From Verrucomicrobiota bacterium (GTDB lineage Bacteria; Verrucomicrobiota; Verrucomicrobiia; Verrucomicrobiales; Verrucomicrobiaceae), in the NCBI GenBank assembly GCA_025360015.1, contig JANYCZ010000068.1, positions 186,001 to 250,000 on the forward strand: a stretch of DNA of 64,000 bases, read 5' to 3'. A program made the translations under genes and the position numbers. The notes below the pieces were generated by a model, which ran no database searches, was not told where the DNA came from, and saw only the letters and a list, made by a program, of their open reading frames with translations. Positions 45,258-54,598 of the stretch are shown one piece after another (the first letter of the stretch is position 1; each line of letters opens with the position of its first letter).

Positions 45258-46544
45258 CTAGGCGATGAGTTCCTTGAGCACGCCAGAGCTGTCCCCATGA
45301 CGTTCGACATTCACACCAACTCCATGCAGCAGAGTGAGCCAGGTATTGCACAGCGGTGTGTCTTTCGGTGCGACGATGTTGTGGCCGAGCTTGATGCCTG
45401 CACCGCCGCCGGTGAGGAGTGTGGGGCAGTTGTCGAGGCTGTGCTCGGTGCGGATGTTGCTGCCGTAGGCGAGAGCGACGTGGTCAAAGAGACGGCTGCC
45501 GTCGGCCTCCTTGGTGGCTTTGAGTTTGTCGATGAGCCCGGCGAGCAGATCGCTCTGCGTGAGGTCGCGCTGCTTGGAGGCCTCGAGTTTTTCGCCAAGG
45601 GTCGAGTGGTAATGGCTCATGTCATGCGGAGCGACCTTGATGCCGATGCTGGTGAGCAGGGTGCTGACGGGCTGGCGGTAGGTGAGCACACGGGTGCTGT
45701 CCGTCTGCATCGCGGCAAGCATGATGTCATACATGATCTTGATCTCCTCTTTTCCAGCGAGACCGGGCGCAGGTTCAGGAATCGGTGCCTGGGGCTGCGG
45801 CACACCGATCCACTGCTCGTCCTTGCTCAGACGTGTTTCGATGTCGCGGATGCCCTGGAAGTATTCATCAAGCTTGCCCTGGTCCGTTTTGCCAAGGCCG
45901 CGCTGCATGGTGCGTGCATTCTCCAGCACGGTGTCCAGCACGCTGCGCTTTTGGGCGAGCATGGCCTTCTGCTGCTCAATGGGCGTGGTATCCTTGGAAA
46001 AGAGCCGGTGGTAGGCTTCCACAGGCCCTTTGTGTCCGCCGATGGGTTTGCCGCTGACATCCCATGCCATGGAGAGACCTGGGCCGTGCCCTGATGCTTC
46101 TGCATTTTCACTGCCATTGAGTTGCAGAGAGGCAAAGCGCGTGTCGAGGCCGAGCTTCGCCGCCGCCACCTGATCGGCGGAGATGCTGTTGTGAAAGTTC
46201 TGCCCCGGCTCTCCGAAACGGTTCGCGCCGCTGAGCCACATGGTGCTGCCCCAGTGCCCGTCGTTGCTGTACTTGTTCCAAAGCCCCTGCACGACGGTGA
46301 AGTCTGCCTTGTGCCGTGCCAGCGGCGTGAGCCCCTCTGGCAGGGTGTAATCAGCCCCGGGTTGTTTGATGTCAGGAAACCAGCTCTCTGTCGTGATGCC
46401 CCAGCCAAAACCAAGAAACACCAGTCGCTTCGGAGGTGCTGCTGGAGCCGCCGCCGAGGCAAAGCGACGGAAGCCAAGGGATTCCAGTGCCGGCAATGCA
46501 ATGAGCGCGGTGCTGGATTGGAGGAAGTAGCGGCGGGTTTTCAT
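45258..46544 (-). CDS. Secreted DUF1552 protein, pair 2
   Basis: A 428-residue protein with a Tat-like start (MKTRRYFLQSSTALIALPALESLG) and the DUF1552 core: KRLVFLGFGWGITTESWFPD, DFTVVQGLWNKYSNDGHWGSTM, GPGLSMAWDVSGKPIGG, and the late VALAYGSNIRTEHSLDNCPTLLTGGGAGIKLGHN. The ATG at 46544 precedes the Tat motif; nine extra codons upstream are possible. It is separated from its likely partner, the DUF1592 gene at 47420-50113, by two genes in the opposite direction. Confidence 0.9.
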   Translation of the reverse strand: MKTRRYFLQSSTALIALPALESLGFRRFASAAAPAAPPKRLVFLGFGWGITTESWFPDIKQPGADYTLPEGLTPLARHKADFTVVQGLWNKYSNDGHWGSTMWLSGANRFGEPGQNFHNSISADQVAAAKLGLDTRFASLQLNGSENAEASGHGPGLSMAWDVSGKPIGGHKGPVEAYHRLFSKDTTPIEQQKAMLAQKRSVLDTVLENARTMQRGLGKTDQGKLDEYFQGIRDIETRLSKDEQWIGVPQPQAPIPEPAPGLAGKEEIKIMYDIMLAAMQTDSTRVLTYRQPVSTLLTSIGIKVAPHDMSHYHSTLGEKLEASKQRDLTQSDLLAGLIDKLKATKEADGSRLFDHVALAYGSNIRTEHSLDNCPTLLTGGGAGIKLGHNIVAPKDTPLCNTWLTLLHGVGVNVERHGDSSGVLKELIA

Positions 46545-46595
46545 GGGTGTGGAGTGAGAGTTGCGATCCAATGGAAAGTGTGACAGGAATCAGGC

Positions 46596-46841
46596 ATGTT
46601 GACGGATACTACGATCCAAGCCGAGCAGATTCGTCTGCGTGCTTTGCAGGCCATGAGCCCTGCAAAGCGTCTGTCCATGGCTGTGGGATGGAGCCAGTCG
46701 GTGCGTGAGATGAGCCGTGCGGGATTGCGACGGCAGCACCCTCATATGACGGAGGCCGAACTGCATCGCCACTTGTCGGAGCGGCTGCTGGGGGCCGAGC
46801 TTGCCACGAAAGTGTATGGCCCGCTGAACGCTCATGGATGA
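46596..46841 (+). CDS. Small protein upstream of nucleotidyltransferase
   Basis: An 81-residue acidic/basic helical protein (ALQAMSPAKRLSMAVGWSQ, REMSRAGLRRQHPHMTEAELH) without signal or membrane segment. I recognise no named family. It overlaps the nucleotidyltransferase gene by eight bases and is certainly co-transcribed with it. The arrangement (small gene first, nucleotidyltransferase second) resembles toxin-antitoxin layouts, but neither role is shown. The pair lies opposite to all neighbours, between DUF1552 and DUF1592 genes that are usually adjacent. Confidence 0.7.
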   Translation: MLTDTTIQAEQIRLRALQAMSPAKRLSMAVGWSQSVREMSRAGLRRQHPHMTEAELHRHLSERLLGAELATKVYGPLNAHG

Positions 46842-47412
46842 CACACTTAAAGCTGCGCTAGCCGCCGCAAATATTCTCGATGAACTGGGAGTCCGTTGGT
46901 TTCTCGGGGGTTCACTGGCCAGTTCAGTCCATGGCATCCCTCGTGCGACGTTCAATGCTGACATCATGGCGGATTTACACACGCAGCATGTGAGCCCTTT
47001 CATCAAGCGGCTCGGTGACGAATGGTATGCTGATGAGGGAGCCATCATGGATGCGATCAGCCATCGGTCATCGTTCAATCTCATCCATTTCGCCACGGCA
47101 ATGAAGGTGGATGTTTTTCTGCCCAAGCCACGCCGGTTTGACGACGGCGAGTTTACCAGATCACGCAAGATGTCGGTGGCCGAAGGCAGTAGTGTCGAGG
47201 CGTCCATATGCTGCGCGGAGGATATCGTTGTAGCAAAGCTGGAATGGTATCGTCTCGGTGGGGAAGACTCGGAACGGCAATGGCAGGATGTGCTGGGCGT
47301 ACTGCGGCTCAACAGCGGACGGCTGGACATTGATCTGCTTCGCCAAAGTGCAGATGAAGTCGGAGTCTCTGACCTGCTGCAAAGAGCGCTCGATCTGGCT
47401 GAGTCTGGATGA
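46834..47412 (+). CDS. Nucleotidyltransferase-fold protein (DUF6036/AbiEii-like)
   Basis: A 192-residue protein with the minimal nucleotidyltransferase signature: VRWFLGGSLASSVHGIPRAT then FNADIMADLH. In relatives this reads R-A-T-x-D-x-D, where the two Asp residues bind metal. Here the first position is Asn (F-N-A-D), so one ligand may be lost. The later part (FNLIHFATAMKVDVFLP... CAEDIVVAKLEWYRLGGEDSERQWQDVLGVL) is typical of AbiEii-type proteins that carry a third acidic residue in KVDVF. It starts inside the small gene (8-base overlap). It could be a toxin-like enzyme or a bystander; no phenotype can be read from sequence. Confidence 0.78.
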   Translation: MDDTLKAALAAANILDELGVRWFLGGSLASSVHGIPRATFNADIMADLHTQHVSPFIKRLGDEWYADEGAIMDAISHRSSFNLIHFATAMKVDVFLPKPRRFDDGEFTRSRKMSVAEGSSVEASICCAEDIVVAKLEWYRLGGEDSERQWQDVLGVLRLNSGRLDIDLLRQSADEVGVSDLLQRALDLAESG

Positions 47413-47419
47413 CTTAAGT

Positions 47420-50113
47420 TCATTTGGTGTGAAACTCCTGGCTCGCGACCAGTGCTTGAATGAACTCGCGTATGGCGAGGTCTTTTTTACCGGCTTGCTG
47501 GATCATGCCTGCAATGAGCGGTTCGTCGCGGAAGCCAGGAGGGCGGCCCAGAGCGAACTCAATCAGGGCCTCGCTGAAGCTGCGGGCAAAGGCGTCTGAT
47601 TTGGAGGCGATGATGTCGCGCAGTCCGAAGAAGTCTTTGAACGCAGGGCCTTTGTAGAGCGCAGCGGCGGCTTCGATGGTCCAGGTCTTCTTGCTCTTGA
47701 GATCGGGTTTGCCGTTCGCGTCGATGGCCATGTAACTGTCCTCGGTGCGCCACTGTCCGGCGGCATCGAAGTTTTCCAGGCCAAAGCCGACGGGGTCGAT
47801 TTTGCGGTGGCAGCTTGCACATTGCGGATCTTCCTGATGGGCGAGCAAGCGCTCGTGAGTGGTGAGCACTTTGCCTGCGAGCCGAGTGATCGCAGGGACG
47901 TTCGCTGGCGCAGGGGGTGGTGCATCGTGCAGCAGCTTGCGCAGCACCCAGGCACCGCGTTCGACTGGGCTGGTGCGTTCGCCATTGCCACCCATGAAGT
48001 GGATGGCTGCCATGCCGAGCAAGCCACCGCGTGGTGAGTTCTTGGGCAGCGACACTTTTTCATAGCCCTCTCCCTTCACCCCGGGAATGCCGTAGTAGTG
48101 GGCGAGCACGCGGTTGATCATCACGTAGTCGGACTTCAGGAGGTCCCGCAGGCTCGCATTGTTGCGCATGATGTGCGCGATGGTTTCATGGATCTCGCCC
48201 TTGGCCGCGACCTTCGTGCCGGTGTCAAAGCGCGGATACAAAGTGCGATTGACCTCGAAAAAGTCGATTCGATCCAGGCCGAGCCATTGATGCGTGAATG
48301 CTTCGAGAAAATCTGCCGAACGCGGATCATTGAGAAGCCGCTCCGTCTGTGCAGTGAGCACTTCCGGTTTCTGTAAATCTCCGCGTTGTGCGAGTTCACG
48401 CAGCTGAGCATCCGGCGGCGCGCTCCAGAGAAAATACGACAGGCGGGTGGCGAGTTCCATTCCCGTCAGCTGCCGCCGTTTCTCGTCTAGAGAAGGCTCT
48501 GCAAGGTAGAGGTACATGGGAGAGGTCAGCACGACTGCCAGTGTGTCCTTCAGCGCCGCGCTGTGCTTGTCTCCCGCTTTGCGGCGCACGTCATAGAGGC
48601 TGAGCAAGCGGTCAATGTAGTCCTTCGGTGGAGTTGTTCCGCGGAATGCTTCCTTGGCAAAACGCTCCAGCGCCGTGCGGAGTTCGGGTGCGGCAGGTGC
48701 GGGCGATTTGTCATCCAGAGGAATGCCGAGTGCCGCAATGCCAGGAGGCTTGGGCTTGGCGTTCTTTGGCACGCGTTCGACTTCGATCCAGTCCACCCAT
48801 AGCGTGAGTTCCGGGCCGATCCCATTGAGCTTTACCGCCTCGGCACGTCTGCGGCCGCCTTCGTCATTGGTGTCCCAGCTGCCCTTTTCACGAACGAACA
48901 GCAGGCGGTTCTCCCTCGTCATGTTGCTGCGTGTCAGAGTCAGCGGAATCTCGATCACCTGCGGCGCTTCCAGCGTGCCGGTGATTTCGTGAGTGGCCAT
49001 GACGCGTCCCGTACGGGCATAGATGCCGAAGTCGAGGAAACGGCGCTCAGGCGGTGCGTCCTTGGCCGCTGCGGCTTTCACGCGCACGATGTAATCGCCC
49101 ACCGGCCAGTCAAACGGCACCAGCAGCTCGATGTAGTTCACGTTCAGCTCCGCTGGATGGCGTGTCTGTGTGCCGAGATAGGCACCCCGGTCCACCGCAG
49201 GCTGCGCCATGTAATATTGGTGATACTTCAGCCAGCCAGCGCCCAGAGAATCGTTGGCCAGATCGGCGTCGTTCTCGCCCTTCTTGTCGAAGCCAAAGGT
49301 GCGTGGATTCGGTGCGCCGGGAATCCGGGCCCACTCACGGCGGAAGATGCTGTCGTTCTTTGATTCCTTGCGGATCTTGGCGACGATGTCCTTGTTTTCA
49401 GGTTTTGCTGCCGCTTCCTCCACCGCTTTGACCCAGCGCTCGGCCCGTGCTTTGGCATCGATTTGATACTCTACGAACTTTCGCACGATGGGCGTCGTCG
49501 TCTCGGCTTCATAGTGCAGTTTTTTCTCCACGCCCGCCGCTGCCTGCCAGTCAAACGCCTCCTCCATTGCCTCGCGTCCCAGCACCTGGTACTGCTCAAA
49601 CTGATTCGCCGACATGAAGAGGTTTGCCCCCACCGTATCAAAACCACCCGCACCGCTGTCTGCGGGCAGATCGGACACATTGATCTCCACGCCGAGAAGT
49701 TCCCGTAATGTATTGCGGTATTCGCGGCGGTTCAGCCGCCGCATGGTGATGACGCCATTCTGGTCTCCCAGACTGCGCCGAGCTGCGACCATCACGTTGG
49801 CCAGATCATCGAGGAAATCCGTCTTCGCTGCCTTCGCAGGCTGCTTCTCGTCCTCTGGGGGCATGTCGCCCGAGTTCATCTGGTTGAGCACTTTCTGCCA
49901 CTTTTCCGCTGTTTCGATGTTCTTGATCTCAAACGGCAGATCGTCTACGCGAAACTTTCCTTTCTGCTTTTCAGGGCCGTGGCAAGAAATACAAGCCTCC
50001 TGGAACAAAGCTTTGTGCCGTTGATCCATCACGGCACGACCTTGGGCCTCGATGGCCTGAGAGGGTACATAGGCAGACAGCAGGACGGCGACAAGCAGGG
50101 ACAGACGGTTCAT
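47420..50113 (-). CDS. Secreted DUF1592-type cytochrome-like protein, pair 2
   Basis: An 897-residue exported protein with the same order as pair 1: haem motif [21 protein letters not shown]1587 ([20 protein letters not shown]), a carbohydrate-binding-like insert, DUF1592 ([19 protein letters not shown]), DUF1588 ([20 protein letters not shown] then [22 protein letters not shown]), haem motif [19 protein letters not shown] and DUF1585. An ATG at 50134 would add seven residues, but aligning the upstream region with that of the 36996 gene (shared motif, then CGTTTG-like leader) places the start at 50113. Its usual DUF1552 partner is separated by the inserted nucleotidyltransferase pair. Confidence 0.9.
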   Translation of the reverse strand: MNRLSLLVAVLLSAYVPSQAIEAQGRAVMDQRHKALFQEACISCHGPEKQKGKFRVDDLPFEIKNIETAEKWQKVLNQMNSGDMPPEDEKQPAKAAKTDFLDDLANVMVAARRSLGDQNGVITMRRLNRREYRNTLRELLGVEINVSDLPADSGAGGFDTVGANLFMSANQFEQYQVLGREAMEEAFDWQAAAGVEKKLHYEAETTTPIVRKFVEYQIDAKARAERWVKAVEEAAAKPENKDIVAKIRKESKNDSIFRREWARIPGAPNPRTFGFDKKGENDADLANDSLGAGWLKYHQYYMAQPAVDRGAYLGTQTRHPAELNVNYIELLVPFDWPVGDYIVRVKAAAAKDAPPERRFLDFGIYARTGRVMATHEITGTLEAPQVIEIPLTLTRSNMTRENRLLFVREKGSWDTNDEGGRRRAEAVKLNGIGPELTLWVDWIEVERVPKNAKPKPPGIAALGIPLDDKSPAPAAPELRTALERFAKEAFRGTTPPKDYIDRLLSLYDVRRKAGDKHSAALKDTLAVVLTSPMYLYLAEPSLDEKRRQLTGMELATRLSYFLWSAPPDAQLRELAQRGDLQKPEVLTAQTERLLNDPRSADFLEAFTHQWLGLDRIDFFEVNRTLYPRFDTGTKVAAKGEIHETIAHIMRNNASLRDLLKSDYVMINRVLAHYYGIPGVKGEGYEKVSLPKNSPRGGLLGMAAIHFMGGNGERTSPVERGAWVLRKLLHDAPPPAPANVPAITRLAGKVLTTHERLLAHQEDPQCASCHRKIDPVGFGLENFDAAGQWRTEDSYMAIDANGKPDLKSKKTWTIEAAAALYKGPAFKDFFGLRDIIASKSDAFARSFSEALIEFALGRPPGFRDEPLIAGMIQQAGKKDLAIREFIQALVASQEFHTK

Positions 50114-50148
50114 CAGGGGTGGAAACAAACGCATTGGGGAAGATCAAT

Positions 50149-50177
50149 GTATCTCGCCATCAGCGTCAAAACCGGAC
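50149..50177 (-). promoter_or_regulatory. Shared upstream motif GTCCGGTTT-N11-GCGAGATAC, site 2
   Basis: On the minus strand GTCCGGTTT (50169-50177) is followed after 11 bases by GCGAGATAC (50149-50157), 35 bases before the ATG at 50113. It is identical in both blocks and in spacing to the site at 37029-37057. The bases just before GTCCGG (TTTG-T-T/C) and the leader (CGTTTG...CCA-CC) are also alike. Confidence 0.6.
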
Positions 50178-50198
50178 GAACAAAGTGCGGCGACATCG

Positions 50199-51161
50199 TC
50201 AGGGTTGATCCACCCACAGTCGGGCGATGCCGGTGGGCTGAAATTTTTCACCGCTGGCAGTGAGTTCGAGCGTGGCCTGGGTTTGGCGGCCGTTTTTGCC
50301 GAGGGTGATGACTTTGCCAGTGACGGGAGCGGCGGTGGGCTTGCGATCCACTCCGGCTGGGGCGACCTGGATGGCGGTGCCTTGCTTGAGGAGTTTGATT
50401 TGCTCCGCACCTTCGTTGAAGAGGGTCAGGGTGAGCTGGGTCCCATTGGAAGCATCGACATAGCCGGGAACTCCTTCTTCGAGGATGCGCTTAGCATGCA
50501 CTGCCTTCTGCTCTGCCTGAAATTTGAGCAGGCTTTCGTCATCGAGAAAGACCTCCCAGGCCATGCGGATCTTGCCTTTGCCGATGCCGTGGGTCTTGGT
50601 GCGCAGTTTGTCGCCAGTCTTGATGTCGCTGAACTTTGCGGGCTGCCCGGCTTTCCAGAAGCGCGTATCCTTGTCAGTCTCGATCACGACGTTTTTTTCG
50701 CGCACGAAGGTCATGTCCCCCTTCGCCCAGGTGGTGGTGAGTTTGCCGGTGCTGGCGTCGATCTGGTCCACGAAGAAGTATTCGCCATGGCCGTTCATCA
50801 TGTTCATCTCGTCTTGGATGTAGGTGAGCCACACCCACTGCTCTTTTTCATTCACATGCAGGCGAAAGATGGCGCGCTCGCCCACTTTGAAATCCTGCAG
50901 ATCTCCGAGCGTGGCGTGGTGCAGCAGCTCGGCATAGGGCATGACGGTGAAGTTCATCACTTCGTCATTGCTCTCATTGCGGAATGTTCCAGTGCGTGTG
51001 GCGAGATCGAGGCTGATGAGCTCGCCCCAGATGCGGCGCATTTTTTCAAACGGGATGATCACCTGGCCCGGTGTGATGACGGGTATGGGCTTGGCCGGAG
51101 GCGTGTCGGCGGCGGAAGCGGAAAGGGACAAGGCGGAGAGTGCCGCAAAAATAGTTTTCAT
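50199..51161 (-). CDS. Secreted protein of unknown function, tandem paralogue A
   Basis: A 320-residue exported protein with a signal peptide (MKTIFAALSALSLSASAAD) and a mostly beta-strand body. The repeated short barrels (RRIWGELISLDLATRTGTF, KVGERAIFRLHVNEKEQWV, GKITTTWA-like strands) suggest OB-like modules. The C-terminal half aligns with that of the upstream neighbour at 51171-52397: both have T-R-(I/F)-(W/F) followed by L-x-G-(Q/D), W-x-(V)-(F/W)-L-D-(D/E), and (R)(I)-x-(E)-(R/E)-G-(L/V)-P-G-(W/Y)-V. I know no family. It starts nine bases after the neighbour's stop in the same operon. Confidence 0.75.
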   Translation of the reverse strand: MKTIFAALSALSLSASAADTPPAKPIPVITPGQVIIPFEKMRRIWGELISLDLATRTGTFRNESNDEVMNFTVMPYAELLHHATLGDLQDFKVGERAIFRLHVNEKEQWVWLTYIQDEMNMMNGHGEYFFVDQIDASTGKLTTTWAKGDMTFVREKNVVIETDKDTRFWKAGQPAKFSDIKTGDKLRTKTHGIGKGKIRMAWEVFLDDESLLKFQAEQKAVHAKRILEEGVPGYVDASNGTQLTLTLFNEGAEQIKLLKQGTAIQVAPAGVDRKPTAAPVTGKVITLGKNGRQTQATLELTASGEKFQPTGIARLWVDQP

Positions 51162-51170
51162 GATGCGAGT

Positions 51171-52397
51171 TTATTCTTTCCCGAAGTATTCTTCTTCCTT
51201 GGGCATGGCGATAACTTTCCAGGTTTCGGGATAAAAACGGACGATGCGTTTTGGGCGGTAGCCTTCGAGCATCATGTCCATCTTGATCTTCATCTGAACG
51301 CCGCTCCCGCCCGGCTCGGAGGGAACGCTTTTCACTTCGAGCACGCTGCCAGTTTTGCGGTCATTCACCGGATCATAAGCCATGAGAGTGTCTCGTGCGA
51401 CGGCGAGACCGCCGCGCGGTTCGACAGGCGGCGGGCTGCCGTCTTTCGGCGGTGGGAGATTGGGATCTTTGAGTTTCAATTCGTCGAAGAGTTTTGGATC
51501 CACATTGGCAAAGAACATGACCGTGACGAACTGCTGCGCGTCATCGACTCCCGTCACCCAGCCGGGCAGTCCGCGCTCCCGGATGTAGGTGCGATTGCGT
51601 TCGAACTGGTTCGCGGTGACGAGTGCACGTGCAGGCTCATCCAGCCAGACATCGGTGATGCGGCCCGGGCCATAGAGCGTGACCCAGGTGAGATTGAAGA
51701 GGATCGTCTGGCCAGGTTGCAGGGATTTGAGATCAACGATACCCTGCCCCTGGAAAATGCGAGTGCTGCTGAGCAGATCAAAGAGCTTGGGCTGGCCGCT
51801 GGGTTTGCCGTGGTCCTGCAGCGTCGCGGTGAGCTTCTTGGTGGTGAGATCCACGCTGTCGATCTTCCAAAGCTGCTTCTGTCGTGCGTGGAAAGAGAAT
51901 TCATCCTCGATGCGGAGACAGCGGCGGAACTCCCATTCCGGCGTCTTGCGCTTGTACGAGGTGTCCGGCAGCGGCGTTTTGTCCTCGGGATCGGTCAGAT
52001 AAAACAGGCCGTGCAGGTGTGTGCCAAGCGGGATGTCCTGCAAAGCTGCAGGCGCGCCTTGATACCAGATGGAACCATAAGGCAGCAGGGTGGCATCCAG
52101 CGGCAGATCCCAGATCCCGCGCTCTTGGCTGTCATTGCGATCCACGCGAATCTGAAAATGGCTGTCCAAGTGTTCGACGTGCATGAGCTCCCCCGTGACT
52201 GCATGTGAGGAGCCCTCCGGCGGAAACTGACCTTCGACGAGCTGGAACCAATCGGGCGCGTCGTCTGGCTTCCGGTCCTTGGGAGCTTTCCGCTTCTCGT
52301 TCCCTTTCACCGGGCCATCAGCGTCGGTGCGAAACTTGGGTTTGTCCTCAGCGTGCAGACACAGGGCAAAAATTAGGGAGACGGGCAGAAGACGCAT
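51171..52397 (-). CDS. Secreted protein of unknown function, tandem paralogue B
   Basis: A 408-residue exported protein with a short signal peptide (MRLLPVSLIFALCLHAED), a charged Lys/Asp/Pro-rich linker (20-50) and a beta-rich body. YGPGRITDVWLDEPARALV and RERGLPGWVTGVDDAQQFVT match segments of the downstream 320-residue protein, so the two arose by duplication. The N-terminal half (GSSHAVTGELMHVEHLDSHF, YGSIWYQGAPAALQDIPLG) also shows OB-like strands. Function unknown. The placement next to a DUF1592 gene suggests a linked extracytoplasmic role, which is inference only. Confidence 0.75.
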   Translation of the reverse strand: MRLLPVSLIFALCLHAEDKPKFRTDADGPVKGNEKRKAPKDRKPDDAPDWFQLVEGQFPPEGSSHAVTGELMHVEHLDSHFQIRVDRNDSQERGIWDLPLDATLLPYGSIWYQGAPAALQDIPLGTHLHGLFYLTDPEDKTPLPDTSYKRKTPEWEFRRCLRIEDEFSFHARQKQLWKIDSVDLTTKKLTATLQDHGKPSGQPKLFDLLSSTRIFQGQGIVDLKSLQPGQTILFNLTWVTLYGPGRITDVWLDEPARALVTANQFERNRTYIRERGLPGWVTGVDDAQQFVTVMFFANVDPKLFDELKLKDPNLPPPKDGSPPPVEPRGGLAVARDTLMAYDPVNDRKTGSVLEVKSVPSEPGGSGVQMKIKMDMMLEGYRPKRIVRFYPETWKVIAMPKEEEYFGKE

Positions 52398-52435
52398 TTG
52401 GGGGCAATTTGATTGGGTGTGGAGTTGGCGGGCCG

Positions 52436-52876
52436 TCAGTCACGCAGATAGGCCAATGCCTCCAGCGAAGGATATCGACCGGCCTTGATCAAGGTGCGAC
52501 GCAGCAACAGACGATCACTGGCATTGAGTTCGAGAAGCTGAGAGGTCGCTTCGCCAGTCTCCGTCAGCGGCGCAATCCGCGCTCCTGCTAGGCGGAAATG
52601 TTCTGTCCACGAATCCTTGCGTGGGTGGTACAGCCGGACCAGTTTTTTTGCTCGCCCCGCAAAGGCTCCCACATCGGTTCCTTTCGTCACATTGCACCGC
52701 AGGCAGGAAAGTGCGAGGTTGGCAGCCGAAGTCGGGCCACGATGTTTGCGGCTGATGATGTGATCTATCTGGAAGGTGAAATGCGCGTCATCCTGATGGA
52801 TCAGGCAATATTCACACAGACCGCCAGCTCTCTCCACGATGAGGCGGCGAAGGGCGGCTGGGATCGATTCGCTCAT
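52436..52876 (-). CDS. HNH endonuclease
   Basis: A 146-residue HNH nuclease. The ββα-metal core is complete: CEYC (first zinc-type Cys pair), FQIDHIISRKHRGPTSAANLALSCLRCN (catalytic His in DH, Asn in ANL, second Cys pair CLRC) and then N-VTKG. A helical C-terminus of about 60 residues follows. The start overlaps the stop of the small upstream gene by four bases (ATGA). Such small HNH genes are often found as solo nucleases of unknown target or as parts of defence islands, and no partner methylase is present here. Confidence 0.9.
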   Translation of the reverse strand: MSESIPAALRRLIVERAGGLCEYCLIHQDDAHFTFQIDHIISRKHRGPTSAANLALSCLRCNVTKGTDVGAFAGRAKKLVRLYHPRKDSWTEHFRLAGARIAPLTETGEATSQLLELNASDRLLLRRTLIKAGRYPSLEALAYLRD

Positions 52877-53121
52877 GAGGTCGCGATACGGCGGGAACGA
52901 ACACGTACTCGAGCGCGGGCCTTGGCGAGGCTCATGACGTGATCGAGCTGCACAAACAACTGCAATTCCTCCCGCTCCTTTGGGGTCAAAGAATCGGCGT
53001 GCTGCTTCGCGAGCAATGCAGTCACACGTTTTTCAGCAGCGGCGGATGGCCGGAAAGTGCTCAAGCGTTCTGCGCCGGCAGTGTCCGCGATGAAATGAAC
53101 GATTTCCTCAAAGGGCTTCAT
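52873..53121 (-). CDS. Small protein coupled to the HNH gene
   Basis: An 82-residue, mostly helical protein (FEEIVHFIADTAGAERLSTF, LTPKEREELQLFVQLDHVM) ending in an Arg/Val-rich basic tail (AKARARVRVRSRRI). It has no known domain that I recognise. It precedes and overlaps (ATGA) the HNH gene, so it is likely a functional partner, perhaps a DNA- or protein-binding regulator of the nuclease. Confidence 0.72.
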   Translation of the reverse strand: MKPFEEIVHFIADTAGAERLSTFRPSAAAEKRVTALLAKQHADSLTPKEREELQLFVQLDHVMSLAKARARVRVRSRRIATS

Positions 53122-53199
53122 AAGTGAAGTATAACGGCGCAGGGTATCTTGTCAGGTTCTACAAAATCAAAAAATCATGCTAGGTTTGCGTGATTCCGT

Positions 53200-54561
53200 T
53201 TACACAATGATCTGCGAGATCGGGCCCACGCTGTCTTGGAACGAGTCGGCCTTCACATCCACGCGTTGCAGCATGGTGAGCAGCAGGTTGCTGACGCGGG
53301 CGTCGCCGTCCACGGGACGGGAGCAGATCTTGTAGTGTTCAGTGGCGTTGGAGACGTCGTATTTGCCGATCTTGGGAAGGTTGAAATCAACATGCGTACC
53401 GTGCTTGTAGCCGAGGGCTTTACCGCCCGCGAGAATGGTGGGCAGGTTGGCGTTGCCGTGGCTGTGACCGTAGGCCATGCCGCTGCCCCAGAGGACTTGC
53501 GTGGTGTCGAGCAGGGGGGTGTTCTCTTCTTTGTACTCTTTGAGTTGGTCGAGGAAATAGCTGAGCTGGCCGATGAGGAAGGTGTCGGTTTCGGTCAGGC
53601 GGCGGAGTTGCTCAGGGTCGCCGTTGTGATGGGACAGGCCATGGCGTGTTTGCAGGATGCCGATCTCTGGGATGCCACTGTTGTTGCCCTCTCCACCGAT
53701 GCCGCAGGTGATGACGCGGGTGGAATCCGTGCGCAGGGCCATGACCATGAGGTCATAGAAGAGGCGGTAATACTCGCCCGCTTCTGCCATGCTGAGCTTG
53801 CGCTGGAGGCGGGCGGCTTCGGTGGCAGGAATGGCGGGCTTGGCTACATTCAGCCACTCGTCCGCACGGCGGGTGCGCTCTTCGACCTGGCGCACGGCGG
53901 TGAGATATTCGTCGAGCTTGCCGCGGTCTTCACTGCCCAGCTTGTTGTTCACGCGTTTCGCGTCGTCAGCCACCAGATCGAGGATGCTGCCACGGCGGCT
54001 GAGACGGCGGCGGATGGTTTCCTTGCTGTCCTTTTCGACGCCGAAGAGCTGATTGAAAATTTGCTGCGTGTTGCGCTCCGCGGGAATTTGGATGCCATCC
54101 TTCGACCACGCGAGAGAGGTGCCTTCGATGGCCATTTCGAGTGAAGAGAAGCGCGTCGCATTGCCCTGCACCTCGGCGATGAGCTGGTCGGCGGAAACGG
54201 TGTTGCGGAAGGCACCGCCATCACCGGGGACGTTCGCGCCGGTGAGCCAGACCTTTTCGCAGTTGTGATGCTTGCCGAGCACCATGGGATGATGCAGCCC
54301 GCTGATGGGCGTGATGTCAGCGCGATGTTTTTCAAGCGGCTGCAGCGGCTTCGTGAACTCGTAATCTGCACCTGCCTTGTCAATCTGCCAGGTGAGCGTG
54401 TTCACACCGTTTGGGATGTACAGAAACACACTGCGCTTTGGCTGCGATGGCGCTGGCAGCACCCCCATGGAATTGAGCCAGGGCAGGGAAATCGAAGCCC
54501 CAAGGCCACGCAGCATCTGGCGGCGGCTCATACGCCAGCGATTGAGGATAAGATTGCTCAT
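53200..54561 (-). CDS. Secreted DUF1552 protein, pair 3
   Basis: A 453-residue protein with a Tat-like N-terminus ([21 protein letters not shown]) and the DUF1552 core: [80 protein letters not shown] and the final WGSG...PTIL region. The frame extends to 54636, but the ATG at 54561 gives the plausible start. The downstream end lies 78 bases from the small-HNH gene pair. Upstream, 37 bases away, is the stop of the 215-residue gene, with the DUF1592 gene before it. Confidence 0.9.
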   Translation of the reverse strand: MSNLILNRWRMSRRQMLRGLGASISLPWLNSMGVLPAPSQPKRSVFLYIPNGVNTLTWQIDKAGADYEFTKPLQPLEKHRADITPISGLHHPMVLGKHHNCEKVWLTGANVPGDGGAFRNTVSADQLIAEVQGNATRFSSLEMAIEGTSLAWSKDGIQIPAERNTQQIFNQLFGVEKDSKETIRRRLSRRGSILDLVADDAKRVNNKLGSEDRGKLDEYLTAVRQVEERTRRADEWLNVAKPAIPATEAARLQRKLSMAEAGEYYRLFYDLMVMALRTDSTRVITCGIGGEGNNSGIPEIGILQTRHGLSHHNGDPEQLRRLTETDTFLIGQLSYFLDQLKEYKEENTPLLDTTQVLWGSGMAYGHSHGNANLPTILAGGKALGYKHGTHVDFNLPKIGKYDVSNATEHYKICSRPVDGDARVSNLLLTMLQRVDVKADSFQDSVGPISQIIV

Positions 54562-54598
54562 AAGGGTGTGGGTGACTCTGTTTCCAATGGATTGGCTT

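Noticed and set aside
46596..47412. A proven toxin-antitoxin system
   Set aside because: The layout fits, but the first gene matches no antitoxin family that I know and the nucleotidyltransferase site is altered.
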